The notes under the pieces are model-generated. The model did no database searches, was not told the DNA's origin, and saw only the letters and a program-made list of their open reading frames with translations. A stretch of 64,000 nucleotides of DNA, from NCBI GenBank assembly GCA_016209105.1, contig JACQWR010000004.1, positions 146,630 through 210,629 of the forward strand, in the 5' to 3' direction. This document shows positions 1 through 9,129 of the stretch, in pieces. How positions within the stretch are numbered: the first letter of the stretch is position 1; each line of letters starts with the position of its first letter. The position numbers and the translations under genes were made by a program. The stretch comes from Deltaproteobacteria bacterium. Its GTDB lineage: Bacteria; Desulfobacterota; Syntrophia; Syntrophales; JACQWR01.

Positions 1-897
<897 letters not shown>

Positions 898-901
<4 letters not shown>

Positions 902-2688
902 GATTCAGCGCCTCTCTTTTCATCAAGCGGGAGTACGATCGTCATGCGTGTCTCCGTGCCCGGGATACTAACCACGCTGATCTCGCCGTCGTGGGCTTCG
1001 ATGATTTTCTGAACGATGGCGAGTCCCAGGCCCGTCCCCGAAGGTTTCGTCGTAAAGTACGGATCGAATATATGGGGCAGGTCTTTCTGATTGATTCCCG
1101 GGCCGGTATCGGAGATGGTCAATCGAATGGTGCGGGAGTCGTTCCGGGCCAGGGTGACGGACAACGTTCCGCCCTGCTGCATGGCCTCCAGAGCGTTCAG
1201 AAAAAGATTCAACAGAACCTGTTTGATTTTGTCGGCGTCCATCATCACTTCAGGGAGATCCGCGGGCAGTTCCGAACGGATCGTGACGTTCTTTCCGCGG
1301 GCATCGTTCTCTATCACTTTCAGGGCGTGCTGGATTACCGTTTGCAACGCTGAGGGTTTCCTGTCCATGGCAACGGGGCGGGCGAATTCAAGCAGTTGAC
1401 CGATAACCCGGTTCAAGCGTTCCACCTCCTGAACCATAATGTCGGCCGTTTTCCCGTCATCGAGATTGTCGCGGTAGCGTTCCTTGAAGTAGGTTGCGAA
1501 GCCCTTGATGGAACTCAAGGGGTTTCTTATCTCATGCGCGACGCCGGCCGCCAGGCTTCCCAGAGAGGCCAGGTGCCGGCTCCGGGCGATTTCCTTTTTC
1601 AGGCGTTGGACCTCCGTCATGTCCCGGAAAAGGAGTATATATCCGAGAGAGGCGCCGCCTTCTTCCTTAAGGTGCGTGGCAATTACTTCAAGGGGGATGA
1701 TTTTTCCTTCTGCGCCGGTGCAGTCTATTTCCCGTTCGATAACTCCCCGTCCTGCTTTTAGCATACCGACCACTTCCCTCAACTCCGGCGGCAGGGTATC
1801 TGCGCCTCTTTTTCCCACAACCTCCAGGGCAGTGCGCTGGAGCACCGTTTCGGCAGCCTGATTGAGGGACATGACGGTCCCTTCGCTGTCAATGGCTACA
1901 AGACCTATGGGCATGTTCTCCACCAGGTTGTCGGAGAAGGCCTTGATTCGGGAAAGAGAATGCCTTGCGGAGCGGTATCCCTGGGCAAAGAAAAGAGAAA
2001 TCATGCCGGAAAAGCCGATAAAGAGCAGCAAGAGCGCCATCAGGATGGTATGCTTTGAGGCTTCCTTCCGTGCGGCCTCAATGGGCCCCATGTTCAAGCC
2101 GATAAAGACAACCCGACGGGATGCCAGGCGTTCATCCGTTCTTATTTTTTTTCCGGAGGAGCGCTCGCCGCCGCCGGACGGCATACCGGACAATTCCTGA
2201 AGCGGTCGCTCTTCCGGTGCAAAACGGCGGAAGACCTCAAAGGTGTCTACGCCATCCGGATTTGGTACCCGGCGCCACTCGATCGTTCTTGATTGGGAAA
2301 TACGGGCGAGGTCAAGCTCCTCCCCATACGTTTCGCCGATCAGGGAGGGGTCGCTGTCGGCGAGGATTGTCCCCTTGCCGTCCGTGACGATCAGGTAGTC
2401 CACGTCCGGCTGTTGAGCCGTTTCCATAAGGAGTTTCTGGAGCCGGAAAAAATCCCCGTGTCCGGTCGTAAGTTCCGTTCTGGCGCCGGCTTCAAACGAT
2501 CTGATGAGGGCGTCCCCCTTTTCCAGGAAGACCTGGATGGTGTGTTCCCGCTGTTTGAGGATATTGTCCAGGATCATAAAAATAAAGATCGGCGCAAGGA
2601 CGATAATAGACCCGATAATAAGCCAGGGGGGGATGCTCATCCATGCCTTTGCGGTTGCAAGATTTTTCCTGTTTTTCATCGGTTTCAC
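898..2688 (-). CDS. Sensor histidine kinase, ZraS-like
   Basis: A 596-residue membrane kinase. TM1 is at about 21-43, an extracytoplasmic sensing domain at about 45-210 and TM2 at about 214-235. These are followed by a PAS domain (about 253-365), a HisKA domain with the phosphorylated His in the AHEIRNPL motif (H385) and a HATPase domain (about 480-590) with GxG motifs in DTGPGIN and GTGLGLAIV. The architecture matches ZraS/HydH-type kinases that pair with NtrC-type regulators, and the regulator gene overlaps its stop codon. The start used here is GTG 2688; an ATG at 2679 (residue 4) is an equally good alternative, and neither has a clear Shine-Dalgarno. In ZraSR systems the ligand is zinc or envelope stress, but nothing here proves the ligand. 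Confidence 0.9.
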
Positions 2689-2820
2689 ATCACTGCAAAA
2701 TAAGGACCATGACGACGGCCTTCTCCCGGAGAGACTTGGCGAACCTTAGCTGGTACTCGCTACGGCATTGCCCGGCCCCGCAGCGGCCCACCGCAACCGA
2801 ACTGCGCTTGCCACCCGTTC

Positions 2821-2871
2821 AATTCGGCAGCGAACGCATTCCCCGCACAGCGCGTACGGAGGGCTTCAATC
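2821..2871 (+). repeat. Dispersed palindromic repeat, 'attccccgc' family
   Basis: This stretch shares the order of short blocks (aattcgg, agcga, cgcattccccgc, ggagggcttcaat) with copies near 28385, 45931 (inverted) and 50018. The central palindrome is damaged in this copy. It lies in the kinase/zraP-like intergenic region. Confidence 0.5.
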
Positions 2872-2914
2872 CCGGTCATCCTGTATATTTACTATCCAGC
2901 AGTATACACCTTCC

Positions 2915-2929
2915 GGATACTTGGTATCC
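2915..2929. promoter_or_regulatory. Inverted repeat, candidate activator-binding site
   Basis: A perfect 6-bp inverted repeat, GGATAC-TTG-GTATCC, lies about 100-115 bp upstream of the sigma-54 promoter at 3028. That is where an NtrC-class activator normally binds. A second imperfect half-site (ACTATCC then GTATAC) precedes it at about 2890-2908. The role as a response-regulator enhancer is inferred from position and symmetry. A smaller palindrome, TGTGT-T-ACACA, sits at 3004-3014. Confidence 0.45.
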
Positions 2930-3027
2930 ACTTTTTCTCTCATTATAAAGAGCGGCTTGAGACTGCTAAATGAGAGTTGTAGGGAAATAATTAGTTATGC
3001 TCATGTGTTACACAACAGCAGAAGGTT

Positions 3028-3044
3028 TTGGCATGACAGTTGCT
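3028..3044 (+). promoter_or_regulatory. Sigma-54 (-24/-12) promoter
   Basis: The sequence TTGGCATGACAGTTGCT matches the sigma-54 consensus TTGGCAC-N5-TTGCW with only one change. The GG at 3030-3031 and GC at 3042-3043 are exactly 10 nt apart. The expected transcription start is near 3055, giving a short leader before the ATG at 3101. It fits the sigma-54-dependent regulator encoded next door. Confidence 0.8.
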
Positions 3045-3100
3045 CTTGCTGCTTACCGTCAAGGAAAAACAAAAATACATTTCCAAAGGAGAACAGAATC

Positions 3101-3664
3101 ATGAAAAAGATAACCTTAACACTGGCACTGGCGGGAGTTCTTCTCCTGGCCGTCACTACGTCCGACCTTTTTGCCATGGGCTATGGCTGGGGCGGATGGA
3201 CGTGGGGCGGCCGAGGCGGGGGGCCCTGCGCCGACGGAACCGGACCGGGTACGTTAGGCCTCGGCCTTACCACCGAACAGACGAATAAAATGAAAGAGCT
3301 TCGCGACGCCCACCTGAAGGAGGTGACGCCCATCCGGGACAAGATGTTCAACAAGAGCAGCGAACTGAAATTGCTCTGGTTGCAGGCGAATCCCGATCGC
3401 GACAAGATCAATGCCGTTCAAAAGGAGATGCGGACGCTGCGGGATAAAATGCAGGACGAGATGACCGCTTATCGGTTGGGAACGCTCAAGGTTCTTACCC
3501 CGGAACAGCAGGCAAAATACCAGGCGACAGGGGCGCGGCAGGGTTATGGTCCCGGCCTCGGCTTTGGTGACGGATGCGAAGACGTCGGCCGTGGCGGTAT
3601 GAGAAGAGGCATGGGCCATCCCGGCTGGTACGGCGGCGCGCACATGGGCAGGGGCGGCTATTAA
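3101..3664 (+). CDS. ZraP/Spy-like periplasmic protein
   Basis: A 187-residue secreted protein. A signal peptide (about 1-25: MKK, hydrophobic core, cleavage near LFA-MG) is followed by a Gly/Trp-rich segment, then a helical core (about 60-150). The core carries two LTxxQ-type motifs (LTTEQ near 57-61, LTPEQQ near 131-136) typical of Spy/CpxP/ZraP chaperones. The C-terminal tail is Gly/His/Met/Arg-rich and could bind metal. The ATG is preceded by AAAGGAGA at 3085-3092. An earlier in-frame extension to 2768 lacks a ribosome-binding site and would bury the signal peptide. The adjacent ZraSR-like pair and sigma-54 promoter suggest the classical ZraP feedback arrangement. The function in metal or envelope stress is inferred from the family. 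Confidence 0.85.
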   Translation: MKKITLTLALAGVLLLAVTTSDLFAMGYGWGGWTWGGRGGGPCADGTGPGTLGLGLTTEQTNKMKELRDAHLKEVTPIRDKMFNKSSELKLLWLQANPDRDKINAVQKEMRTLRDKMQDEMTAYRLGTLKVLTPEQQAKYQATGARQGYGPGLGFGDGCEDVGRGGMRRGMGHPGWYGGAHMGRGGY

Positions 3665-3719
3665 GGTCCCGTGGATACATGGGGACGGGTAACGTTCTGT
3701 CCCCGGGAAGGATTGAAGA

Positions 3720-3775
3720 GGGGACGCCCTCCTCGTCACCGGAAAATAACGACTCCTCCGGTGACGGTCCCCTTT
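3720..3775 (+). terminator. Probable terminator after the zraP-like gene
   Basis: A nested inverted repeat: outer arms GGGGAC (3720-3725) and GTCCCC (3767-3772), inner arms GTCACCGG (3735-3742) and CCGGTGAC (3758-3765). A pyrimidine-rich TTTCCTTCCCTC follows, so the U-tract is imperfect. Confidence 0.5.
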
Positions 3776-3802
3776 CCTTCCCTCTGACGGAGCGAAAAAA
3801 AC

Positions 3803-3831
3803 TTGACAGCAACACTGTTTTATTGATAGAA
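3803..3831 (+). promoter_or_regulatory. Sigma-70-type promoter of the leu operon
   Basis: A consensus -35 TTGACA (3803-3808), a 17-bp spacer and a weak -10 ATAGAA (3826-3831). The predicted start near 3838 lies 30 nt upstream of the leader peptide at 3867. Confidence 0.55.
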
Positions 3832-3866
3832 AACGGGCAAATTTACCTAAAAGAGGTTTCCTGAAA

Positions 3867-3968
3867 ATGACCGTTGGCGTGGGAAGAGAGTCGGCTGCGA
3901 TGAAAAAAATATTGACCCTGCTGGGCCTCGCCCTCCTTTGTTACCCACCGCCTGTCTTTTTTAGGTAA
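3867..3968 (+). CDS. leuL: Leucine-rich leader peptide of the leu attenuator
   Basis: A 33-residue reading frame begins at ATG 3867 (AGAGG 11 nt upstream); an internal ATG at 3900 gives 22 residues. Six of the ten codons after the first four following ATG 3900 (3912-3938) encode leucine: TTG, CTG, CTG, CTC, CTC, CTT. The stop codon TAA (3966-3968) lies inside the left arm of a possible antiterminator, and a strong terminator and leuA follow. This is the arrangement expected for ribosome-mediated leucine attenuation. The stretch also resembles a signal-peptide core, but the frame ends 16 codons after it, so it is not a secreted-protein gene. The function is inferred from architecture. Confidence 0.7.
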   Translation: MTVGVGRESAAMKKILTLLGLALLCYPPPVFFR

Positions 3969-4001
3969 CCGGCAAACATACAAGAAAGATCGGACCTAAA
4001 A
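3940..4001 (+). promoter_or_regulatory. Leu attenuator: competing 1:2 and 2:3 pairings
   Basis: Region 1 GTTACC (3940-3945) pairs perfectly with region 2 GGTAAC (3964-3969). Region 2 TTTTAGGT (3959-3966) alternatively pairs over 8 bp with region 3 ACCTAAAA (3994-4001). Region 3 is also the foot of the terminator stem. A ribosome stalled on the Leu codons (3912-3938) would mask region 1 and free 2:3 antitermination. A ribosome reaching the stop codon would mask region 2 and allow termination. The pairings are visible; the mechanism is inferred by analogy with enterobacterial leu and trp attenuators. Confidence 0.65.
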
Positions 4002-4039
4002 GGCCGCGGGTGGGAAAAACCGCGGCCTTTTAGTTTTTT
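3996..4039 (+). terminator. Attenuator terminator upstream of leuA
   Basis: A perfect 14-bp stem (CTAAAAGGCCGCGG at 3996-4009 with its complement at 4020-4033), a 10-nt loop and six Ts (4034-4039). It sits between the leader peptide and leuA in the same direction, so it must be conditional for leuA to be expressed from the upstream promoter. Confidence 0.92.
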
Positions 4040-4136
4040 AGTAAGTTCGAAATTATGTTCCGCGTTTTTCTGGCGGAAAATAATTTCGTTAACGCACGTA
4101 TCCTGTGTATCGGGGTTAGGCGATAAGGAGGGAGCT

Positions 4137-5693
4137 ATGGATTCAGCGCGGGACAGGGTATTTATCTTTGATACGACGCTTCGGGACGGCGAACAGTCGC
4201 CGGGGGCAAGCATGAACCAGGATGAAAAGCTCCGGCTTGCCCGTCAGCTGGAAAAAATGGGGGTGGATATTATCGAAGCGGGATTTCCTGTTGCCTCGGA
4301 GGGGGACTTTGCCTCTGTCCGGCAGATTGCCCGGGAAATCAGAAAGCCGCAGATCGCCGCTCTGGCCAGGGCCAATCCGGGCGATATTGACCGGGCATGG
4401 GAGGCCGTTGCCGAGGCAGCGCATCCCCGGATTCATACCTTTATCTCTTCCTCCGACATTCACCTCAAGTATCAGCTCAAAAAAACGAGGGAGCAGGTGC
4501 TGAACGAGGCCCGCGCCGCCGTTGCGTACGCCTGCTCGCTTTCCGTGCCCGCGGGCGGGAATGTGGAATTCTCGCCCATGGATGCGACGAGAACGGATCG
4601 GACATACCTCTGCGATATCGTGGAGGCGGTGATTGAGGCAGGCGCCGCGACGGTAAACATACCCGATACGGTAGGTTACGCGATCCCCGAAGAATTCGGC
4701 GCTCTGATAGCTTATCTCTTTGAGAAGGTAAAGAACATACGGCAGGCTGTCATTTCCGTCCACTGCCATAACGACTTGGGGCTTGCCGTGGCGAACTCCC
4801 TGGCGGCGGTAAAAAACGGCGCCCGCCAAGTCGAATGCACGATCAACGGCATCGGAGAGCGCGCGGGAAACGCGGCCATGGAAGAAGTGGTGATGACCCT
4901 TCAGACGCGGAAGGACATATTCGGCCTCTACACAGGGATTAAGACGGAGCGAATCCACCAGTCGTCCAGGCTCCTGACCCAGATCACCGGCGTTGCCGTA
5001 CAGCCGAACAAGGCGATCGTGGGGGCCAATGCTTTTGCCCATGAGTCGGGCATTCACCAGGACGGCCTCATCAAGGAAAAGATCACCTACGAGATCATGA
5101 CGCCCCAATCGGTAGGCATCTCGGACAGCCATCTCGTTCTCGGGAAGCATTCGGGCCGTCACGCTATCGCGGAGCATCTCAAAAAGATGGGATATAACTT
5201 GACGAGAGACGAGGTGAATCGGGTCTTCGTCCGCTTCAAAGAGCTGGCCGATGTCAAGAAGGACCTTTTTGACGAGGATATCGAAGCCATCATTTCTGAG
5301 GAGGTGTTCCGCCTGGAGGATAAGTACCGGCTTGTTTACCTGAATGTTGTGAGCGGCAACGTGGCCATTCCCACGGCGACCATGCAGATGGAGGTGGAAA
5401 AGGAGGTCATTCAGGATGCCGGTTTCGGCATCGGGCCGGTGGATGCCACATTTGACGCCATCCGGAAGATCACGCAAACCAATTATTCCCTCCTGAAGTA
5501 TGCCGTAAACGCGGTGACGGGTGGAACGGATGCCCAAGGCGAGGTCATGGTGCAGCTGAAGTACGACGGCCACACCGTGACGGGACGGGGAGCGCACCCC
5601 GACATCATCGTGGCATCGGCGAGGGCTTACATCAATGCGCTGAACCGTCTGGATCGTCTCCGGACGGACAGGAAGAAAGTTCCGGTTGAATAA
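4137..5693 (+). CDS. leuA: 2-isopropylmalate synthase
   Basis: A 518-residue enzyme of usual family length. It condenses acetyl-CoA with 2-oxoisovalerate in the first committed step of leucine synthesis. The N-terminal TIM barrel opens with [13 protein letters not shown] (about 10-22). The metal-binding motif SVHCHNDLG is near residue 204, and the C-terminal third (about 390-510) is the LeuA dimerisation/leucine-feedback domain. The start is set by AAGGAGGGAG just upstream. It is the first gene after the attenuator terminator, so it is probably controlled by both leucine-tRNA charging and allosteric leucine inhibition. leuC begins 55 nt after its stop. A citramalate synthase is the main alternative, but neighbours leuC and leuD favour LeuA. 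Confidence 0.95.
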   Translation: MDSARDRVFIFDTTLRDGEQSPGASMNQDEKLRLARQLEKMGVDIIEAGFPVASEGDFASVRQIAREIRKPQIAALARANPGDIDRAWEAVAEAAHPRIHTFISSSDIHLKYQLKKTREQVLNEARAAVAYACSLSVPAGGNVEFSPMDATRTDRTYLCDIVEAVIEAGAATVNIPDTVGYAIPEEFGALIAYLFEKVKNIRQAVISVHCHNDLGLAVANSLAAVKNGARQVECTINGIGERAGNAAMEEVVMTLQTRKDIFGLYTGIKTERIHQSSRLLTQITGVAVQPNKAIVGANAFAHESGIHQDGLIKEKITYEIMTPQSVGISDSHLVLGKHSGRHAIAEHLKKMGYNLTRDEVNRVFVRFKELADVKKDLFDEDIEAIISEEVFRLEDKYRLVYLNVVSGNVAIPTATMQMEVEKEVIQDAGFGIGPVDATFDAIRKITQTNYSLLKYAVNAVTGGTDAQGEVMVQLKYDGHTVTGRGAHPDIIVASARAYINALNRLDRLRTDRKKVPVE

Positions 5694-5748
5694 AGGGCGA
5701 TTCTGGTATAAAAAGCGGACACAAAAACGACCAGCGGAGAAGAAGATC

Positions 5749-7011
5749 ATGGGAATGACCATAACGGAAAAAATACTTGCAGCACATGCGGATACGAAAG
5801 AGGTGCACCCCGGCATGTTGATTAATGCCCGGGTGGATATCGCCCTGGGCAACGATATAACGGCGCCGCTCGCCATCGGCGAGTTTAAGAAGGCCGGTGC
5901 CGCCACGGTGTTTGACCGGGATAAGGTGGTGCTTACCCCCGATCACTTTACGCCCAACAAGGACATCAACTCCGCCCAGCAGAGTAAGGTAATCAGGGAG
6001 TTTGCCCGGGAACAGCGGCTTACCCATTACTACGAGGTGGGGGAGGTCGGCGTGGAGCATGCCCTCTTGCCTGAACAGGGGGTCGTTCTGCCGGGTGACC
6101 TGGTCATCGGCGCCGACAGCCATACCTGCACCTACGGTGCCCTGGGGGCCTTTGCCACCGGCGTGGGGAGCACCGATCTGGCCGCGGCCATGCTCACCGG
6201 CGAGGCATGGTTCAAGGTTCCCGAGACGATGAAAATTGTTTTCTCCGGGAAACTCAATAGATGGGTTTCCGGCAAGGACCTGATCCTGTATCTCATAGGC
6301 CGGATCGGGGTGGACGGCGCCCTCTACAAGGCGATTGAGTTTACCGGTGACACGGTGAAGAAACTCACGATGTCCGACCGGCTCACGATCGCCAACATGG
6401 TCATCGAGGCGGGTGGAAAAAATGGGATATTTATTCCCGACGCCGTCACGAAGCAGTATGTGCGGAAGCGCGCAAAGAGGGATTTCACTTTTTATGCATC
6501 CGATCCCGATGCGACCTATGCCCAGGTTATTGAGATTGACGTGGGCGCCATTGAACCCCAAGTGGCATTTCCACACCTCCCTTCCAATACCCGGGGCATC
6601 AGCAACGTGGGGGATGTCAAGATAGATCAGGTGGTTATCGGATCTTGCACCAACGGCAGGATAGAAGATCTCCGGGTGGCCGCATCGCTTCTGAAGGGGC
6701 GGAGAGTGGCCCCCTATGTCCGTCTGATTGTCATCCCCGCCACGCAGGAGATATACCGGAAGGCCATGAGGGAAGGCCTGTTGGAGATTTTTGTTGATGC
6801 GAAGGCGGCAGTGAGCACGCCGACATGCGGGCCTTGTCTCGGCGGCTATATGGGGATACTGGCGGACGGCGAGAGGGCGGTCGCCACCACGAACCGGAAC
6901 TTCGTGGGACGGATGGGGCATACGGGCAGCGAGATATACCTGGCAAATCCCGCTGTTGCCGCCGCTTCGGCGGTTATGGGAAGGATAGCCGGTCCCGATG
7001 AACTGAAATAG
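5749..7011 (+). CDS. leuC: 3-isopropylmalate dehydratase, large subunit
   Basis: A 420-residue aconitase-family protein that isomerises 2- to 3-isopropylmalate with LeuD. Its length is that of the shorter HacA/LeuC2 type rather than the 465-residue enterobacterial LeuC. Fe4S4 ligands are in GSCTNGR (about residue 300) and CGPCLGG (about 360). The start ATG 5749 has GGAG 10 nt upstream; an upstream in-frame ATG at 5686 overlaps leuA and adds a basic tail without family support. The TAG stop (7009-7011) is also the first base of a palindromic repeat element. leuD lies 299 bp downstream across that element. Confidence 0.94.
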   Translation: MGMTITEKILAAHADTKEVHPGMLINARVDIALGNDITAPLAIGEFKKAGAATVFDRDKVVLTPDHFTPNKDINSAQQSKVIREFAREQRLTHYYEVGEVGVEHALLPEQGVVLPGDLVIGADSHTCTYGALGAFATGVGSTDLAAAMLTGEAWFKVPETMKIVFSGKLNRWVSGKDLILYLIGRIGVDGALYKAIEFTGDTVKKLTMSDRLTIANMVIEAGGKNGIFIPDAVTKQYVRKRAKRDFTFYASDPDATYAQVIEIDVGAIEPQVAFPHLPSNTRGISNVGDVKIDQVVIGSCTNGRIEDLRVAASLLKGRRVAPYVRLIVIPATQEIYRKAMREGLLEIFVDAKAAVSTPTCGPCLGGYMGILADGERAVATTNRNFVGRMGHTGSEIYLANPAVAAASAVMGRIAGPDELK

Positions 7012-7219
7012 CAGGCTGCTGAAAAACGCCCATCCCCGCCTTCGCGGGGACGGCGTCTGCGGCTCTGTTCCTTCGCCATTCAGCGTACGAAACAGTACGC
7101 CTCATAGCGAAGAAACCGGGGGCGCAACAGGAACCATATTTTCCTTACCGGGAATCCCCGCCTGGCTGGCGGGGATTCAATTCGGGGGCCTTGCATCCGG
7201 CCATTTTTGAGCAGCCTGT
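7011..7219 (+). repeat. Palindromic intergenic element, copy A
   Basis: The element starts on the last base of the leuC stop codon. Its termini are an imperfect inverted repeat: GCAGGCTGCTGAAAAA at the left, with its complement ending at about 7219. Inside are a short palindrome (attcagcgtacgaaacagtac) and the block ggattcaattcgggggccttgca, also found near 9071 and 53118. The outer bases read TA...TA, compatible with a TA target duplication. Related copies are at 13509, 49184 and 52933. It could be a MITE, or an RNA hairpin that protects or terminates the transcript. Confidence 0.8.
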
Positions 7220-7310
7220 ACAAGAAACTTTTTCAGCAACCCGTAAAGACGCACCGCGGAATCTCGCGGCCTGCCGTTGCGGTTTGAGACAGAGGAGGAA
7301 AAAACATAGT

Positions 7311-7805
7311 ATGAAATTTTCAGGGAGGGTATGGAAATTCGGGGATAACATTGATACCGATGTGATTATCCCGGCGCGGTATCTGAATACGTCGGACCAT
7401 CAGGTTCTTGCCGCTCACTGCATGGAGGATGCGGACCCCGAATTCGTGAAAAAGATACAGCCCGGCGACATTATCGTGGGGGGTGTTAATTTCGGCTGCG
7501 GGTCGTCGCGGGAGCATGCGCCCATTGCCATCAAGGTGGCGGGTATTGCCTGTGTGGTTGCCAGGAGCTTCGCGCGGATATTCTACCGGAATGCCTTTAA
7601 CATGGGACTGCCGATTTTTGAGTCGGATGCGCTGTGGGGCATGGTTTCCGAAGGCCAGCAGATTGATGTGGATGGGGACAGCGGAAAAATTACCGTTGCG
7701 GGAAGCGGCAGGGAGCCGCTTGCCGTGAATCCCATCCCCCCATTCATGCAGGAACTCATTCATGACGGCGGCCTGATGAGGCACCTGTCGCTGAAGAAGA
7801 AATAG
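7311..7805 (+). CDS. leuD: 3-isopropylmalate dehydratase, small subunit
   Basis: A 164-residue swivel-domain subunit that partners LeuC. Family hallmarks are the opening [16 protein letters not shown] (about 9-24), the conserved [12 protein letters not shown] (about 62-73) and the C-terminal [11 protein letters not shown]. The start ATG 7311 is preceded by GAGGAGG; the frame extends upstream to 7191 only through repeat sequence. It is the last intact leu gene here. The expected next gene, leuB, is present only as a decayed fragment, so 3-isopropylmalate dehydrogenase must be encoded elsewhere. Confidence 0.95.
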   Translation: MKFSGRVWKFGDNIDTDVIIPARYLNTSDHQVLAAHCMEDADPEFVKKIQPGDIIVGGVNFGCGSSREHAPIAIKVAGIACVVARSFARIFYRNAFNMGLPIFESDALWGMVSEGQQIDVDGDSGKITVAGSGREPLAVNPIPPFMQELIHDGGLMRHLSLKKK

Positions 7806-7972
7806 AGCTGTTCATTCAGGAGCCCCCGGCCATCGAGGACGCCGTCAAGGCGGTGCTCAAGCAGAGGTTCGGGTCGCGGGACACTTGCGGGGAGGGGGCG
7901 ACCCCGGTACGGCACCGACGAGATGGGCAGCGAAGTCGTCGAGAAGCTGACTGAGAGAATGAAGGCGATGAG
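7805..7972 (+). pseudogene. Remnant of 3-isopropylmalate/isocitrate dehydrogenase C-terminus (leuB-like)
   Basis: Directly after leuD one frame reads PPAIEDAVKAVLKQRFGSRD and, after a one-base shift near 7905, the adjacent frame reads RYGTDEMGSEVVEKLTER. Both resemble successive parts of the C-terminal helix-and-tail of the beta-decarboxylating dehydrogenase family (IEDAV..VL..G..T.D, then GT.EMG..V). No start codon or catalytic domain is present. The position just after leuCD is where leuB is commonly found. I read it as a truncated, frameshifted leuB. The identification rests on short motifs. Confidence 0.5.
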
Positions 7973-8019
7973 GTATGCGTTGTTATCAGCGGGTCTTTGA
8001 TAATAAAAAGGGGGGGAAT

Positions 8020-9033
8020 ATGAAAAGAAAGGCCATGCTATATGTCATCGGTTTTTTGTTTTTTACCTTCTTTGCGTTACCGGGCGATATTTCTGCGGCC
8101 CCCTATTATGAGGGGAAGGTATTAAGGATAATCGTTGGTTATAAACCCGGGGGGGGCTATGACCGCATGGCAAGGCTCGTAGCAAAATATCTTCCTCGGT
8201 ACATCCCCGGGAAACCCACCGTCATCATTGAAAACATGGAAGGCGCGGACAGCATCATTGCCGCCAATTATCTTTACAACATAGCCAAACCGGACGGCCT
8301 CACTATCGGCACCTTTAATCGCACCCTTCTTTTTGCCCCGATGATGACCCTCGAGGGGAGCAAGTTCGATATTGCCAAGTACCGTTGGATAGGCTCAACC
8401 GCCGTGGAGGGTACCGTCCTTACCGTTCGCCAGGATCTCCCCTACCGGACGATAACAGACCTCTTGAAAACGAAGACTCCCCTCGTGCTGGGGAGTACCG
8501 GTCCCATGGATCCAGGCAGTCAATTTCCCAACCTGTTGAAGGAGTTTGCCGGGCTCAACGCCACGCTGATTACCTATCCCTCAAGCGCCGATGTCATGCT
8601 GGCTGTTGAACGAAGAGAAGTAGACGGCAGGGCCGGCGCCTATAGCTCGCTTAAACCGTTCATTGACCGGGGGTTGGTGCGGCCGCTGGTAAGAGGCCAG
8701 GTGGCGGAGAAGGGGATGGAGAATCTTCCCGTCAACACGGATTTTACCACCGATAAAAAGGGGAAAGCGATTATGGGCGTATTTTCCATTGCCGATCTGA
8801 TCGGCAGGCCCTATGTAGCGCCGCCGAAAACCCCGGTGGAGATTATGAATATCTTGATGAAGGCCTTTACCGCGATGGGAGATTCTCCCGAACTTCAGGC
8901 AGAGGCAGAAAAGGTGGGCATGGGTATTAAATATACCTCCGGCAAGGAGGTATTGAAGGCAATCACGTCCACTCTTAATCAACCACCGGAAATCATCAGT
9001 GAGTTTTCCAAATATATGAAATACCAAAAATGA
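8020..9033 (+). CDS. Bug/TctC-type tripartite tricarboxylate transporter receptor
   Basis: A 337-residue periplasmic binding protein. The signal peptide (about 1-27) begins MKRKAMLYVIGFLFF and ends near DISA-AP. The mature start, YYEGKVLRIIVGYKPGGGYDRMARLVA, is the signature beta-strand and ligand loop of the Bug (TctC) family, followed by the IIENM and AANYLYN blocks. Such receptors bind small carboxylates for TTT transporters. No TctA or TctB membrane gene is nearby, so this is an orphan receptor that may serve a transporter elsewhere. ATG 8020 has a strong AAAGGGGGG ribosome-binding site, better than the upstream in-frame ATG at 7975. The ligand is unknown. Confidence 0.86.
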   Translation: MKRKAMLYVIGFLFFTFFALPGDISAAPYYEGKVLRIIVGYKPGGGYDRMARLVAKYLPRYIPGKPTVIIENMEGADSIIAANYLYNIAKPDGLTIGTFNRTLLFAPMMTLEGSKFDIAKYRWIGSTAVEGTVLTVRQDLPYRTITDLLKTKTPLVLGSTGPMDPGSQFPNLLKEFAGLNATLITYPSSADVMLAVERREVDGRAGAYSSLKPFIDRGLVRPLVRGQVAEKGMENLPVNTDFTTDKKGKAIMGVFSIADLIGRPYVAPPKTPVEIMNILMKAFTAMGDSPELQAEAEKVGMGIKYTSGKEVLKAITSTLNQPPEIISEFSKYMKYQK

Positions 9034-9068
9034 CAACTTCGTAAAAATTGGAGTGCCGCCCCAGGGGA

Positions 9069-9091
9069 GGGGATTCAATTGCGCGCCTTGC
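9069..9091 (+). repeat. Partial copy of the palindromic element
   Basis: The block ggggattcaattgcgcgccttg matches the internal block of copies A and C (near 7171 and 53118). Flanking terminal repeats are not evident. Confidence 0.4.
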
Positions 9092-9101
9092 CGGAGCCTG
9101 A

Positions 9102-9128
9102 CCCGGCAAAGGCCGGGGGGCTTTTTTT
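9102..9128 (+). terminator. Rho-independent terminator abutting the next start codon
   Basis: The stem CCCGGC-AAAG-GCCGGG (9102-9117) is followed by GGGC and seven Ts (9122-9128). The next gene's ATG is at 9130, and the G-run in the 3' arm is its only plausible ribosome-binding site. The hairpin may therefore both end the receptor transcript and gate translation. Confidence 0.7.
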
Positions 9129-9129
9129 G

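Noticed and set aside
3867..3968. Reading the leader frame as a lipoprotein or secreted small protein
   Set aside because: The frame ends eight codons after the putative lipobox Cys, which lacks the usual Gly/Ala before it, and a terminator follows at once; the attenuator reading explains all features.
4143..5906. 587-codon antisense frame over leuA and leuC start
   Set aside because: A shadow of leuA with no start signal; leuA is unambiguous.
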